DNA from: Anaeromyxobacter diazotrophicus
Lineage (GTDB): Bacteria > Myxococcota > Myxococcia > Myxococcales > Anaeromyxobacteraceae
Assembly: GCF_013340205.1 (NCBI RefSeq)
Contig: NZ_BJTG01000009.1
Span: 1-64,000 of the forward strand
Direction: 5' to 3'
Length of the DNA stretch: 64,000 nucleotides
The position numbers and the translations under genes are program-made. Positions 1 to 8,979 of the stretch are shown one piece after another (position 1 is the first letter of the stretch; every line of letters begins with the position of its first letter). The notes under the pieces were generated by a model that searched no databases, was not told the DNA's origin, and saw only the letters and a list, made by a program, of their open reading frames with translations.

Positions 1-1358
1 TTCTCGTCCGAGGGCGCCATCACCACCAGGTTCGGCACGCAGCGCAGGTAGGCGAGGTCGAAGGCGCCCTGGTGCGTCTTGCCGTCGGCCCCCACCAGCC
101 CCCCGCGGTCGAGCGCGAACGTCACCGGCAGCTTCTGCAGCGCCACGTCGTGGATGATCTGGTCGTAGGCGCGCTGCAGGAAGGTCGAGTAGAGGGCCAC
201 CACCGGCTTGAGCCCCTCGCACGCCAGCCCGGCCGCGAAGGTCACCGCGTGCTGCTCGGCGATCCCGACGTCGTAGGTCCGGTCCGGGAAGCGCTGCTTC
301 GCCTTGATGAGCCCGGTCCCCTCCAGCATGGCGGCGGTGATGGCCACCACCCGCCCGTCGCGCTCCATCTGCTCGCACAGCGCCTCGGCGAAGAGGTCGG
401 TGTAGCTCTTCACCGCCGCCTTCTTGGCCGTGGACTTCCCGGTCGCGACGTCGAAGAAGGAGAGCCCGTGGCCGCGGGTGGCGAGGTCCTTCTCGGCCGG
501 CTGGTACCCCTTGCCCTTGGTGGTGATGGCGTGCACCAGCACCGGCCCCTCGCAGCTCTGGACCTTCTTGAAGGTCTCGACCAGCCCCACCACGTCGTGC
601 CCGTCCACCGGCCCCACGTACTGGAAGCCCATCCCCTCGAACAGGATGCCGGGCGACACGAGCGCCTTGGTGGCGTTGATGGCGTGCCGGATGACCTTGA
701 TGGCGTCGGGGCCCTTCGGGACCTGGCGCAGGATCTCCTTCACCGTGCGGCGCCAGTGGTTGAAGGTGCGGGAGGCGAACTTCTTCGTGAACCACTCGGA
801 GAGCGCGCCCACGTTGGGCGAGATCGACATCTCGTTGTCGTTCAGGACCACGAGCAGGTCGCGCGCGAGGTAGCCGGCCTGGTTCAGGCCCTCGAAGGCG
901 ATCCCGCCGGTGAGCGCGCCGTCGCCGACGAGCGCCACCACCTTCCCCGCCTCGTTGTGCAGCCGCCGGCCCTCGATCATCCCGAGCGCGGCGGAGATGG
1001 CGGTCGAGGCGTGGCCGACGCCGAACGCGTCGTGCTCCGACTCGTGCCGCTCGGGGAACCCGGCCAGCCCGCCCTCGGTGCGGATGGTCCGGAACTGGTC
1101 GCGCCGCCCGGTGAGCAGCTTGTGGGCGTAGGCCTGGTGCCCCACGTCGAAGACGAGCCGGTCGAGCGGCGAGCTGTAGACGTAGTGCAGCGCCACCACC
1201 AGCTCCACCGCGCCGAGCGACGAGCCGAGGTGGCCGCCGTTCTTGGCGCAGGTCGCGACGATCTCGTCGCGGATCTCCTGGCAGACCTTGGGCAGGTCCT
1301 CGGGCTTGAGCCGCTTGAGGTCGAGGGGCGAGTCGATCCGGTCGAGCAGTCTGGGCAT
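1..1358 (-). CDS. dxs: 1-deoxy-D-xylulose-5-phosphate synthase, C-terminus cut by window edge
   Basis: Thiamine-diphosphate enzyme joining pyruvate and glyceraldehyde 3-phosphate, the first step of the MEP isoprenoid pathway and also a supplier of thiamine/pyridoxal precursors. It starts at ATG 1358 (MPRLLDRIDSPLDLKRL) and runs off the left edge after about 452 codons; the family is usually 620-640 residues, so the C-terminal domain is outside. The TPP-binding motif GDGALTGG is encoded near 905-930, and the last visible residues (GADGKTHQGAFDLAYLRC) are the typical Dxs pyrimidine-binding domain. A gap of about 170 bases separates it from the response-regulator gene upstream. On the minus strand that gap holds TGCTAAAAC (1437-1445), a plausible extended -10, so dxs may have its own promoter. 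Confidence 0.95.
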   Translation of the reverse strand, partial: MPRLLDRIDSPLDLKRLKPEDLPKVCQEIRDEIVATCAKNGGHLGSSLGAVELVVALHYVYSSPLDRLVFDVGHQAYAHKLLTGRRDQFRTIRTEGGLAGFPERHESEHDAFGVGHASTAISAALGMIEGRRLHNEAGKVVALVGDGALTGGIAFEGLNQAGYLARDLLVVLNDNEMSISPNVGALSEWFTKKFASRTFNHWRRTVKEILRQVPKGPDAIKVIRHAINATKALVSPGILFEGMGFQYVGPVDGHDVVGLVETFKKVQSCEGPVLVHAITTKGKGYQPAEKDLATRGHGLSFFDVATGKSTAKKAAVKSYTDLFAEALCEQMERDGRVVAITAAMLEGTGLIKAKQRFPDRTYDVGIAEQHAVTFAAGLACEGLKPVVALYSTFLQRAYDQIIHDVALQKLPVTFALDRGGLVGADGKTHQGAFDLAYLRCVPNLVVMAPSDE

Positions 1359-1496
1359 GGTCCCTCTCCGCGGCTCCCGCGCGCGGCCGGCCAGCGGCGG
1401 CGCCTCGCACCTGGCCGAGGTGACGGCGGGTCCCGGGTTTTAGCACGGCGGGGGCGGCGCGCTCACGCCTCGGCGGGGACGTGCGCTCGCCGGCCC

Positions 1497-1526
1497 GGCG
1501 GGGGGGCCGGTGCGCGCCCCCCCGCC
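1497..1526 (-). terminator. Strong GC hairpin at the end of the response-regulator gene
   Basis: Perfect 10-bp inverted repeat (GGCGGGGGGG at 1497-1506, CCCCCCCGCC at 1517-1526) with a 10-base loop. It touches the stop codon of the response regulator. No U-tract follows, so it may act as a 3'-end stabiliser, a Rho-assisted stop or a weak terminator ahead of dxs. Confidence 0.5.
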
Positions 1527-1945
1527 TACGCCGGGGCGGTCAGCTGGACCGCCCCGCGCCCGGCGAGGATCTCCCGGATGCGCCCGACCAGCCGGTCCAT
1601 GTCGAGCGGCTTCGAGAAGTAGTCGATGGCCCCGGCCTCGATCCCGGCGCGCTCGTCCTCGACGCTCTTGCGGGCGGACACGAAGATGACCGGGATGTCG
1701 TGGAAGGTCTCGTTCTTCTTGATGGCCCGGCACAGCTCGAAGCCGTCGATCCAGCTCATCATCACGTCGAGCAGGATCACGTCGGGCCGGTCCACGTGCA
1801 TGGCGGAGATGAGCCGGAGCCCGTTCGCCGCCTGGCCGACGTCGAAGCCCTCGAGCTCCAGGGCGAGCGTGAGCATCTCGCGGGTGTCGCGGTCGTCGTC
1901 GACGATGATGACCTTGGGCTTGCGGGGCCGATCGTCGTCGTTCAT
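1526..1945 (-). CDS. Single-domain response regulator (CheY-like receiver)
   Basis: A 139-residue protein consisting of one receiver domain without an output domain. The acidic pair D16/D17, the phospho-acceptor D60 (VILLD), S90 and the conserved K112 (YFSKPL) are all present, so phosphorylation looks possible. It probably signals by protein-protein contact; the cognate kinase is not evident nearby. Its ATG follows the xseB stop directly (TGAATG), so the two are cotranscribed and probably translationally coupled. The short C-terminal tail after the domain is Ala/Pro-rich. A receiver gene between xseB and dxs is unusual; many proteobacteria have a prenyl-transferase gene there. Confidence 0.9.
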   Translation of the reverse strand: MNDDDRPRKPKVIIVDDDRDTREMLTLALELEGFDVGQAANGLRLISAMHVDRPDVILLDVMMSWIDGFELCRAIKKNETFHDIPVIFVSARKSVEDERAGIEAGAIDYFSKPLDMDRLVGRIREILAGRGAVQLTAPA

Positions 1946-2239
1946 TCACGGGCCCTTGCTGGCGTCGGGATCGAACGGGACCTCGTCCTGAGAGCCGTCC
2001 GCGTTCCGGACCAGCATCTCGATGCGCCGCTCCGCCTCGTCGAGCTTGCGGGTCGCCTCGTGCGCCAGCTTCACGCCCTCGGCGAACTTCTCGATGGAGG
2101 CCTCCAGGCTGAGGCCGCCCGCCTCGAGATCGCCCACCACGCGCTCGAGGCGCGACACGACCGCGTCGTAGGCCTCGGAGGAAGCGGGGGGCTCGGCGGG
2201 GGCGGCGCGATCGCCGGCGGGGGTCGTGCGGTCTGCCAC
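1946..2239 (-). CDS. xseB: Exodeoxyribonuclease VII small subunit
   Basis: A 97-residue protein whose centre (AYDAVVSRLERVVGDLEAGG, then a second helix with SIEKFAEG) is the two-helix XseB fold. It associates in several copies with XseA to form exonuclease VII, which degrades single-stranded DNA bidirectionally in mismatch repair and recombination. The first 20 residues are Ala/Pro-rich and non-conserved, so a start a few codons downstream cannot be excluded. It lies 31 bases after xseA and abuts the response-regulator gene. Confidence 0.92.
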   Translation of the reverse strand: MADRTTPAGDRAAPAEPPASSEAYDAVVSRLERVVGDLEAGGLSLEASIEKFAEGVKLAHEATRKLDEAERRIEMLVRNADGSQDEVPFDPDASKGP

Positions 2240-2270
2240 CCGCTCTACCTAACAACCTCGGCCGGACCGA

Positions 2271-3695
2271 TCAACCGCCACCCGGGCCCTCCCCGGGACG
2301 AGGCCCCCCGCGCGCCGGGAGCGGGTCGGCCCCGCGGTCGCGCTCCTCCACGCGGACGTCCAGCCACCCCCGGGCGAGCGCGAGACGCAGCGCGTCGCCC
2401 GGCGCGACGCCGGCGCTCGAGCGCACCAGCGTCCCGTCGCCGGCGAGGGCGAGCGCGAAGCCGCGCTCGAGCAGCTTCGCGACGTTGGCGGGCTCGAGCC
2501 GCGCCTGCAGGCGCTCCACCCGCAGCCGCTCGCGCGGGAAGGTGCTGGCCTGCCAGCGGCCGAGCCGCCGCGCCGCGTCCTCCGCCCGGCGCAGGAGCGC
2601 ACGCACCCGCGCCCGCGGCTCGGCGCGCCCCAGCCGCCCGCGCAGCTCGCTCACCTGGACCGCGAAGGCGCGCGCGCGCGCCCGGGCGGCGGTCTCGGCG
2701 CGGTGCTGCAGGTCGTCGAGCCGGTGCCGCTGCTGCGAGAGGACGTGCTTCGGGTCGGCCAGCTCCGCCCGCAGCGCGCGCAGCTCGCGCCGGCGCGCCC
2801 CGACCGCCTCGCCGACGCAGCGCTGGAGGCGGGCGCGCAGGGCGGCGACGCGCTCCTCCAGCTCGGCCTTGACCGGCGCAACGAGCTGCGCGGCGTGGGT
2901 GGGAGTGGCGGCGCGCACGTCGGCGACGAGATCGGCCACCGTGAAGTCCACCTCGTGGCCGACCGCGCTCACCACCGGCACCGGGCACGCCGCGAGGGCG
3001 CGCGCCAGGCGCTCGTCGTTGAAGGCCGCCAGGTCGTCCTGCGAGCCGCCGCCGCGGGTCACCACCACCACGTCGCAGCCGGCGCGGCAGAGCCCGCGCA
3101 CCGCCGAGGCGACCTGCGCCGCCGCGCCCTCGCCCTGCACCCGGCACGGCGCCACCAGCACCGGCAAGGTGGGGTACCGCCCGTGCAGCACCCGCAGGAA
3201 GTCGCGCAGGGCGGCGCCGGTAGGGCTGGTCGCCACCCCCACCCGCCGCGGCAGGAACGGCAGCCGGCGCTTGCGGGCGGGGTCGAGGAGGCCGTCCTGC
3301 TGCAGCCGCTCCTTGATCTGCTTCAGGAGCAGCGCCTGGGCGCCCGCGCCGCGCGGCTCGAGCTCCTGCAGGACGAGCTGGTACTTGCCGTGCGGCGGGT
3401 AGATCTCGATGAAGCCCCGCGCCAGTATCTGGAGCCCGTCCTCGAGCGCGAACGGGACGCGCCGCGCCTGCGAGGCCCACAGCACCGCGCCGATCGACGC
3501 CTCGTCGTCCTTGAGCGCGAAGTAGACGTGGCCGCTCGACTGGCGGCGCAGGTTCGAGATCTCGCCCGCCACCCACACGTCCTTGAAGCGGGGCTCGACC
3601 TGGGCCCGGAGCAGCCGGGTCAGCTCGCCGACGCCCATCGGGCGCGGGCGGACCTGCGCGAAGAGATCGCCGGTCTCGCCGGGCCGCTGCGCCAT
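2271..3695 (-). CDS. xseA: Exodeoxyribonuclease VII large subunit
   Basis: The catalytic subunit of exonuclease VII, 474 residues and close to the usual length. The N-terminal OB-fold (about residues 20-120, with VWVAGEISNLRRQSSGHVYF) binds single-stranded DNA. The central catalytic domain carries the family signatures RVGVATSPTGAALRDFL, VVVTRGGGSQDDL and SAVGHEVDFTVADLVAD. It is followed by a long Arg/Ala-rich coiled-coil region. The ATG lies 12 bases after hemH, and xseB follows after 31 bases, so haem and repair genes appear to share one transcript. Confidence 0.95.
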   Translation of the reverse strand: MAQRPGETGDLFAQVRPRPMGVGELTRLLRAQVEPRFKDVWVAGEISNLRRQSSGHVYFALKDDEASIGAVLWASQARRVPFALEDGLQILARGFIEIYPPHGKYQLVLQELEPRGAGAQALLLKQIKERLQQDGLLDPARKRRLPFLPRRVGVATSPTGAALRDFLRVLHGRYPTLPVLVAPCRVQGEGAAAQVASAVRGLCRAGCDVVVVTRGGGSQDDLAAFNDERLARALAACPVPVVSAVGHEVDFTVADLVADVRAATPTHAAQLVAPVKAELEERVAALRARLQRCVGEAVGARRRELRALRAELADPKHVLSQQRHRLDDLQHRAETAARARARAFAVQVSELRGRLGRAEPRARVRALLRRAEDAARRLGRWQASTFPRERLRVERLQARLEPANVAKLLERGFALALAGDGTLVRSSAGVAPGDALRLALARGWLDVRVEERDRGADPLPARGGPRPGEGPGGG

Positions 3696-3707
3696 GGCTC
3701 AGGGCCT

Positions 3708-4664
3708 CTAGGCGGCGCGCTGGGGAGCCGCCAGCGCCGCCCTCGCGATCTCCGCCAGCGCGGCCACGAACTCCGGCCGCGTCCCGACCGCCTTGGCCCG
3801 GGCGTACGCGACCGCGCCGCCCTCGGCCGCCGCCTCCCGGGCCAGGATGTCGAGGTCGTAGAGCGTCTCGAGGTGCTCGGAGACGAACGCGACCGGCACG
3901 GTCACCACCGCCCGCCCCCGCGCGCCGCGCCGGAGGAACTCGACCGTGTCCGGCCCCAGCCACTTCGTCGGGCCGATGCGGCTCTGGTAGGTGACCTGCC
4001 AGCGGTCCGCCGGGAGCCCGCAGCGCTCGGCCACGCCGCGCGCCGAGGCCTCCACGTACTGCGGGTAGGGGTCGCCCTTCTCGACCTCGCTGAGGGGGAG
4101 GCCGTGGGCGCTGAAGATCACCAGCGCCTCGGCGCGCGCGCCCTCGGGCAGCTCCGCCAGCGCGTCCCGGACGGTGCCGGCGCACGCCTCGAGCCAGCCC
4201 GGGTGGTCGTGCCAGGTGCAGACCTCGACCAGCGGCTTCTCCCCGGGCCACACGCGGCGCAGCTCGGCCAGCGAGCTCCGGGTGGTGGCGTTCGCCCACT
4301 GCGGGTAGAGCGGCAGCGCCAGCGCGCGCTCCGCCCCGGCCGCCAGCGCCTCGCGGACGGCCTCGCCCGTGGCGGGGTGGCCGCAGCGCATGGCGAGGTG
4401 GCAGGAGTAGTCCGGGCCCAGCGCGGCCGCGAGCGCTCGCGCCTGCTCCTCGGTCCGCTCCACCAGCGGCGAGCGGCCGCCGATGAGCTGGTACTTCTCC
4501 GCCGAGGACGGGGCGCGGCGGTTCGCGATGAGCCAGGCCAGCGGCCGGCGCAGCGGCCCGAGGCCCCGGGGGAGCACGTCGAGGAAGAGCTCGTAGAGAT
4601 ACGGCTCCACCTCCGCCAGGCTGCGCGGGCCCCCCAGGTTCATGAGGAAGACGGCCGTCTTCAT
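3708..4664 (-). CDS. hemH: Ferrochelatase
   Basis: Inserts ferrous iron into protoporphyrin IX, the last step of protohaem synthesis. The 318-residue product begins MKTAVFLMNLGGPRSLAEVE, the standard ferrochelatase N-terminus, and has the active-site region VIFSAHGLPLSEVEKGDPYP with its conserved His, plus WQVTYQSRIGPTKWLGP. It lacks the C-terminal [2Fe-2S] cysteines of animal enzymes, as expected. Its ATG is 3 bases downstream of the hemN stop. The run hemE-hemN-hemH covers the decarboxylation, oxidation and metal-insertion stages; a protoporphyrinogen oxidase is not in the window. Confidence 0.96.
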   Translation of the reverse strand: MKTAVFLMNLGGPRSLAEVEPYLYELFLDVLPRGLGPLRRPLAWLIANRRAPSSAEKYQLIGGRSPLVERTEEQARALAAALGPDYSCHLAMRCGHPATGEAVREALAAGAERALALPLYPQWANATTRSSLAELRRVWPGEKPLVEVCTWHDHPGWLEACAGTVRDALAELPEGARAEALVIFSAHGLPLSEVEKGDPYPQYVEASARGVAERCGLPADRWQVTYQSRIGPTKWLGPDTVEFLRRGARGRAVVTVPVAFVSEHLETLYDLDILAREAAAEGGAVAYARAKAVGTRPEFVAALAEIARAALAAPQRAA

Positions 4665-4667
4665 CGG

Positions 4668-6047
4668 CTACACCGTGCGCGAGAACTGCTTCTTCTTCCC
4701 GCCCTCCTGGTCGAGGTAGGCGTCGAACAGCATCGCCACGTTGCGGACCAGGAGCTGCCCGAGCGGCAGCACGCGCAGCACCTCGCCGTCGAAGGTGACG
4801 AGGCCGTCCTGCACCAGCTCCTCGACGCCCTTCTGGAGGGAGGCCTCGACGGCGGCCCGCCCCTGCGGCCCGAACCTCTGCGCCACCTCGCCGAGGTCGA
4901 GCCGGAGCAGGCACATCACCCGGTTGATGACGAAGCGCCGCATGACGTCGTCGTCGGTGACGCTGGCGCCGCGCTCGATCGGGAGCTGGCCGGCGGCGAC
5001 CTGATCGCCCCAGTCCTTCAGGCGGTGCGCGTTCTGCGCGTAGGCGCCGCCCAGGTCGGAGATGGAGCTCATCCCGAAGGCGATGGTGTCCGAGGCCGGA
5101 CGGACGGTGTAGCCCTGGAAGTTGCGGGTGAGGTACCCCTCGCGCTGCGCCTTGGCCAGCTCGTCCGACTCGAGCGCGAAGTGGTCGAGGCCGATGAGCC
5201 GGTAGCCGCCCTTCGTGAACGCCTCCACCGCCGCCAGGAAGAGCTCGACGCGCTGCTCGGTCTTGGGCAGCGCCTCCTGCGGGAGCAGCCGCTGGTGCGG
5301 CTTCGACCACGGCACGTAGGCGAACCCGAACACCGCCATCCGGTCGGGGTGGATGGCGAGGATGCGCTCGAGGGTGTGCGTCCAGGTGGCGGGCGTCTGG
5401 TAGGGCAGCCCGTAGATGAGGTCGAGGTTCACGCCCCGGAAGCCGAGCTTGCGCGCGTGCTCGACGAGGTCGTTCGTCTCCTTCTCGCCCTGGATGCGGC
5501 CGACCACCTCCTGCACCCGGCCGTCGAAGTCCTGCACGCCCATGGAGACGCGGTTGAAGCCGAGCCCGGCCAGCGTGTCGAGCTGCTCCTTGGCGGTGAT
5601 GGCCGGGTCGATCTCGATCGCCTTCTCGGCGTCGGCGGTGAACTCGAAGTGGCGCGCCAGGATGCCGTGGCAGCGGGTGAGCTGCTTCGAGTCGAGGAAG
5701 GTGGGCGTGCCGCCGCCCCAGTGCAGCTGCGACACCGCCCGGCGGTGGGGCAGCCGGGCCGCGACCAGCGCCACCTCCTGCTCGAGCAGGTCGAGGTAGG
5801 AGTCGGCGCGGCTCCGGTCGTGCGTGGCCACCACGTTGCAGCCGCAGAAGCGGCACATCTCGCGGCAGAACGGCAGGTGGACGTAGACCGAGAGCGGCCC
5901 CACGTCGGCGTCGGCCCGGGCGAGGTGCTGCGCGTAGCGCTCGGCCTTGAAGGCGTCCGACCACTCGGGCGCCGTCGGGTAGCTCGTGTAGCGCGGCCCC
6001 GGCCGGTCGTACTTCTTGATGAGCTGGAACGACGGGATCTGGATCAC
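4668..6047 (-). CDS. hemN: Oxygen-independent coproporphyrinogen III oxidase (radical SAM)
   Basis: Anaerobic conversion of coproporphyrinogen III to protoporphyrinogen IX using S-adenosylmethionine radicals. The 459-residue length matches true HemN rather than the shorter HemW. The N-terminal signature KKYDRPGPRYTSYPTAPEW is diagnostic, and the cluster motif CREMCRFCGC supplies C61, C65 and C68 for the [4Fe-4S] cluster plus C70, which is typical of HemN. GGGTPTFL is the SAM-binding stretch. It sits between hemE (10 bases upstream) and hemH. An oxygen-independent enzyme here fits a facultative or anaerobic lifestyle. Confidence 0.96.
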   Translation of the reverse strand: MIQIPSFQLIKKYDRPGPRYTSYPTAPEWSDAFKAERYAQHLARADADVGPLSVYVHLPFCREMCRFCGCNVVATHDRSRADSYLDLLEQEVALVAARLPHRRAVSQLHWGGGTPTFLDSKQLTRCHGILARHFEFTADAEKAIEIDPAITAKEQLDTLAGLGFNRVSMGVQDFDGRVQEVVGRIQGEKETNDLVEHARKLGFRGVNLDLIYGLPYQTPATWTHTLERILAIHPDRMAVFGFAYVPWSKPHQRLLPQEALPKTEQRVELFLAAVEAFTKGGYRLIGLDHFALESDELAKAQREGYLTRNFQGYTVRPASDTIAFGMSSISDLGGAYAQNAHRLKDWGDQVAAGQLPIERGASVTDDDVMRRFVINRVMCLLRLDLGEVAQRFGPQGRAAVEASLQKGVEELVQDGLVTFDGEVLRVLPLGQLLVRNVAMLFDAYLDQEGGKKKQFSRTV

Positions 6048-6057
6048 GCGCGCGCTC

Positions 6058-7107
6058 CTACGGCCGGAAGGCGTGGACCGCCTCGACGAGCGCCTGGACG
6101 TTCTCCGGCGGCGTCGGGGGCTGGATGCCGTGGCCGAGGTTGAAGATGTAACCGGGCTGGTGCCCGACCGCCTCGAGCAGCCGGCGGGCGCGCGCCACGA
6201 GCGTCTCCTTCGGCCCGAGCAGGAGCGTCGAGTCGAGGTTGCCCTGCAGGGCGACCTCCGGCGGGAGCTGCCGCCGCGCCTCCTCGAGCGGGATGCGCCA
6301 GTCGACCGAGACGACGTCGTAGCCGAGCTTCCCGAGCTGGGCCAGGTGCGTGGACATCCCGGTCGCGAAGAAGATGGTGGGGACGCCGGTCTTGCGGAGC
6401 GCCGCCGCGATGCGCGCCAGGTAGGGGAAGCTGAACTCCTCCAGGTCCTCGCGCCCCAGCTCGCCGAGCCAGCTCTCGAAGATCTGCACCGCCTGGGCGC
6501 CCGCCGCGACCTGCGCCTCGAGCTGCACGATGGCGGCCTGGGTCAGCTTCTCGAAGAGCGCGTGCGCGCTCCTCGGGTCGGCGTAGAGCATGGTCTTGAG
6601 GCGGGTGAAGCCCTGGCTGCCGCCCTCGACCGCGTAGCTCGCGACCGTGAAGGGCCCGCCCACGAAGCCGATGAGCGGGACGCGGTCGGCGAGCACGCGG
6701 CGGATGGCGCGGACGCCGTCGAGCACGTAGCGCAGGTCCTTCTCGGGCTCCGGCACCCGGAGCGCGTCCACGTCGGCGCGCGTCTTCACCGGGTTCGCGA
6801 TCTTGGGGCCGCCGTCGCCCTTCCCCTTCTCGCCCTTCTCGAACGAGAGGTCGAGCCCCATGGCCGGCAGCGCGATGAGGATGTCGGAGAAGAGGATGGC
6901 GGCGTCGAGCCCGTGCTCGTCGATGGGCGCCGCCGTGACCTGCGCGATGAGCTCCGGCGAGCGGCAGAGCTCGAGGAAGCTCACCTTGGCGCGGACCGCG
7001 CGGTAGCTGGCCTGGTACCGGCCGGCCTGGCGCATGAGCCACACGGGGATGCGATCGACCGGCTCGCGCCGGCACGCCTTCAGGAATCGATGCTGGAGAG
7101 GTGCCAT
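6058..7107 (-). CDS. hemE: Uroporphyrinogen decarboxylase
   Basis: Removes four acetate carboxyls from uroporphyrinogen III to give coproporphyrinogen III. I chose ATG 7107 because the protein then begins [19 protein letters not shown], as in the family, and gives 349 residues; an in-frame start 14 codons upstream adds no recognisable sequence. The signature [12 protein letters not shown] and the later catalytic segment [14 protein letters not shown] are intact. On the minus strand TAAGAT lies 11 bases before the ATG and no clear ribosome-binding site is visible. It leads the hemE-hemN-hemH-xseA-xseB run and is divergent from the collagen-repeat gene. Confidence 0.95.
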   Translation of the reverse strand: MAPLQHRFLKACRREPVDRIPVWLMRQAGRYQASYRAVRAKVSFLELCRSPELIAQVTAAPIDEHGLDAAILFSDILIALPAMGLDLSFEKGEKGKGDGGPKIANPVKTRADVDALRVPEPEKDLRYVLDGVRAIRRVLADRVPLIGFVGGPFTVASYAVEGGSQGFTRLKTMLYADPRSAHALFEKLTQAAIVQLEAQVAAGAQAVQIFESWLGELGREDLEEFSFPYLARIAAALRKTGVPTIFFATGMSTHLAQLGKLGYDVVSVDWRIPLEEARRQLPPEVALQGNLDSTLLLGPKETLVARARRLLEAVGHQPGYIFNLGHGIQPPTPPENVQALVEAVHAFRP

Positions 7108-7237
7108 GGGGGTCGCGCATCTTACCCGACAGGGAGGCGAAGCGCACACGCGCGCTGTCGCCGCAGGCGGCCGCGGAGGAGGCGGCCCGGCGAGCGCATG
7201 CTACACTCGCGCCGCCCCGCTCACCCCGAGGTGCGCC

Positions 7238-7861
7238 TTGGCGTTCCGCCCGACCCTGCCGCAGCTCCTGGCCGCCCTCGCCTCCGCCGGCACCCTCGCC
7301 ACCGGCTACGCCTTCCTCGCGCCCGCCGGTCCGCCGGGGCCGGAGGGCCCCCGCGGCGAGGCGGGCCCCGCCGGCGCGCCCGGCGCGCAGGGGCCCGCCG
7401 GTCCGCAGGGCCCCGAGGGCCCGCGCGGCCCCGCCGGCGCCCCCGGCCCGAGCGCCGCGTTCAAGGACGCCGCCACGGCGGAGTGGGTCATGCCCGGCGC
7501 CGGCGCCGGCGAGGTGACCTCGCTCCTCACCCTCCGCTTCCGCGCCCCGTCGGACGGCTTCGCGTACGTCTCCGGCACCGGCTACTGCAACGTGCCCCCC
7601 GACGGCGGCGCCACGCACTACGCCGTGTACGTCGCGGATCGCGCCGACGCCGCGCACGACGGGGCGCTCGCCGGCGCGTCGTTCGTCCGGTTCCCGCAGG
7701 GCGCGACCCTGGCGCAGGTCCCCTTCGCCGCCAGCCGCGTGCTGCCGGTCCACGCCGGCCCGAACGCCGCGTACCTCCTGTTCCAGAACTTCAGCGGGCT
7801 CGCGGGCTACAGCTGCCAGGCGCAGCTCGTGGCGTTCTTCACGGCGACGCGGCTGCCCTGA
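7238..7861 (+). CDS. Exported protein with a short collagen-like Gly-X-Y tract
   Basis: Predicted 207-residue product from TTG 7238. The start is chosen because the next residues ([20 protein letters not shown]) form an N-terminal membrane or signal segment, whereas longer versions would overlap hemE. Immediately after comes a tract of 14 uninterrupted Gly-X-Y triplets ([19 protein letters not shown] and so on), then about 130 residues of non-collagen sequence with two Cys and a beta-rich look. Collagen-like tracts in bacteria form trimeric surface stalks. A -10-like TACACT is at 7203-7208. I do not recognise the C-terminal domain; a trimerising head is an inference from the layout. Confidence 0.7.
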   Translation: MAFRPTLPQLLAALASAGTLATGYAFLAPAGPPGPEGPRGEAGPAGAPGAQGPAGPQGPEGPRGPAGAPGPSAAFKDAATAEWVMPGAGAGEVTSLLTLRFRAPSDGFAYVSGTGYCNVPPDGGATHYAVYVADRADAAHDGALAGASFVRFPQGATLAQVPFAASRVLPVHAGPNAAYLLFQNFSGLAGYSCQAQLVAFFTATRLP

Positions 7862-7967
7862 GCCGCGCCGCGCCGGGGACCGGCGCGGCCCTCCGCCGCG
7901 GTGAGCCCGACGCAACTCCTCCCCGGCTCTCGGGTTGGAGCAGCGAGCCGCCCTCGCACGGAGCTTC

Positions 7968-8975
7968 ATGTCAGGTCCCGCGTCCCCGGCCAGCCAGGCC
8001 CGCCGCCCCGCGCCCGCCCGCCACCCCCGCGTCGGGAGCGCGGCGGCGCTCCTGGCGCTCGCCGCGGCCGCCCTCCTCTGCCCGGCCCAGGCGACCGCGG
8101 GCGGTCGCGATGAGGCGGCGGCGCGGGACGAGCAGGAGCCGCCGTTCTCGCGCGGCGTCGTGTCGCTCTCGACCGAAGGCGAGGGCCTGCGCGAGGGCGG
8201 CGGGGGCGCGTCGTGGCGGGAGGGCTCCCTCTCGGCGCGCGGGAGCGCGACGCTCCTGCGGCGGGTGACGCTCGACGCCGAGGGGGTGCGGGCGTGGGGC
8301 CTGGTCGGCCAGGCGGAGGCCCGGGTGTTCGCGACCGACCTGGCGGTCGTGGACGGCGCCGCCCGGTTCGTGCGCCTCGGCGCGTCGCTCGCCGCCTTCC
8401 ACCTGTCGTCGAGCCGGAACCTCTACTGGCTCCAGGTCGGCGCGTTCACCGCCGAGCAGGCCGCGCTGCTCGGGGATCCCCAGCTCCACCCGCAGGTCGT
8501 GGCGCTCGGGACGGCCCGGGCGAGCGACACCCTCACGCTGCGGTACGGCGCGGCGTACACCTACGACCTGGGGCGGGGCCTGCCGCTCCCGCTCCTCGGG
8601 CTCGACTGGCGCTGGGCTCCCCGGTGGCGGCTGGACCTGCTGCTGCCGGTGACGGCGCGGGTCGGCTGGAGGGCGAGCGACCGGCTCACGCTCGGCCTCG
8701 GGACGGGGGTGACCGGGGACTACTTCCGGTATCGCGCGGTGGACCCCTCGGGCGCGCGCAGCGAGCAGGCGCTCCGGATCGCCCGGCTCAGGCTCGGCGC
8801 CCAGGCCCGCTACGCCGGCGGACCGGGGACGGTCTTCGGCCTGGGGCTGGGCGTCGAGGGCGCCTCGATCGACACCGGCTTCTCCACGGAGCACGCCACC
8901 GGCGTCTACCTGCAGGCTTCGATCGCGTTCGGCGGCGGGGCCGGGCTCCCGGCGGGCGCGCCGGCGGCGGACTGA
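7968..8975 (+). CDS. Predicted outer-membrane beta-barrel protein, function unknown
   Basis: Start ATG 7968, preceded by GGAG at a good distance; an in-frame upstream ATG at 7935 lacks this. The 335-residue product has a signal peptide with its hydrophobic core at about residues 22-42 (SAAALLALAAAALLCPAQA), then a long series of alternating amphipathic strands, for example SLSARGSATLLRRVTLDAEG and DTLTLRYGAAYTYDLG. It ends in a Gly/aromatic strand (GVYLQASIAFGGG) before a short polar tail. This is the composition of small barrel proteins found as hypothetical genes in myxobacteria. It is convergent with the DUF167 gene, 4 bases away. No enzymatic motif is visible. Confidence 0.65.
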   Translation: MSGPASPASQARRPAPARHPRVGSAAALLALAAAALLCPAQATAGGRDEAAARDEQEPPFSRGVVSLSTEGEGLREGGGGASWREGSLSARGSATLLRRVTLDAEGVRAWGLVGQAEARVFATDLAVVDGAARFVRLGASLAAFHLSSSRNLYWLQVGAFTAEQAALLGDPQLHPQVVALGTARASDTLTLRYGAAYTYDLGRGLPLPLLGLDWRWAPRWRLDLLLPVTARVGWRASDRLTLGLGTGVTGDYFRYRAVDPSGARSEQALRIARLRLGAQARYAGGPGTVFGLGLGVEGASIDTGFSTEHATGVYLQASIAFGGGAGLPAGAPAAD

Positions 8976-8979
8976 GCGC

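Noticed and set aside
2703-6143. Very long open frames opposite xseA, hemH and hemN
   Set aside because: They are complements of well-recognised genes, arise from the extreme GC bias that removes stop codons, and contain no recognisable protein sequence. The same holds for opposite-strand frames at 11328-21144 and 59830-62592.
7034-7237. N-terminal extension of the collagen-like protein
   Set aside because: It overlaps the start of hemE, has no hydrophobic signal at its beginning and reads as shadow sequence. TTG 7238 gives a sensible exported protein.
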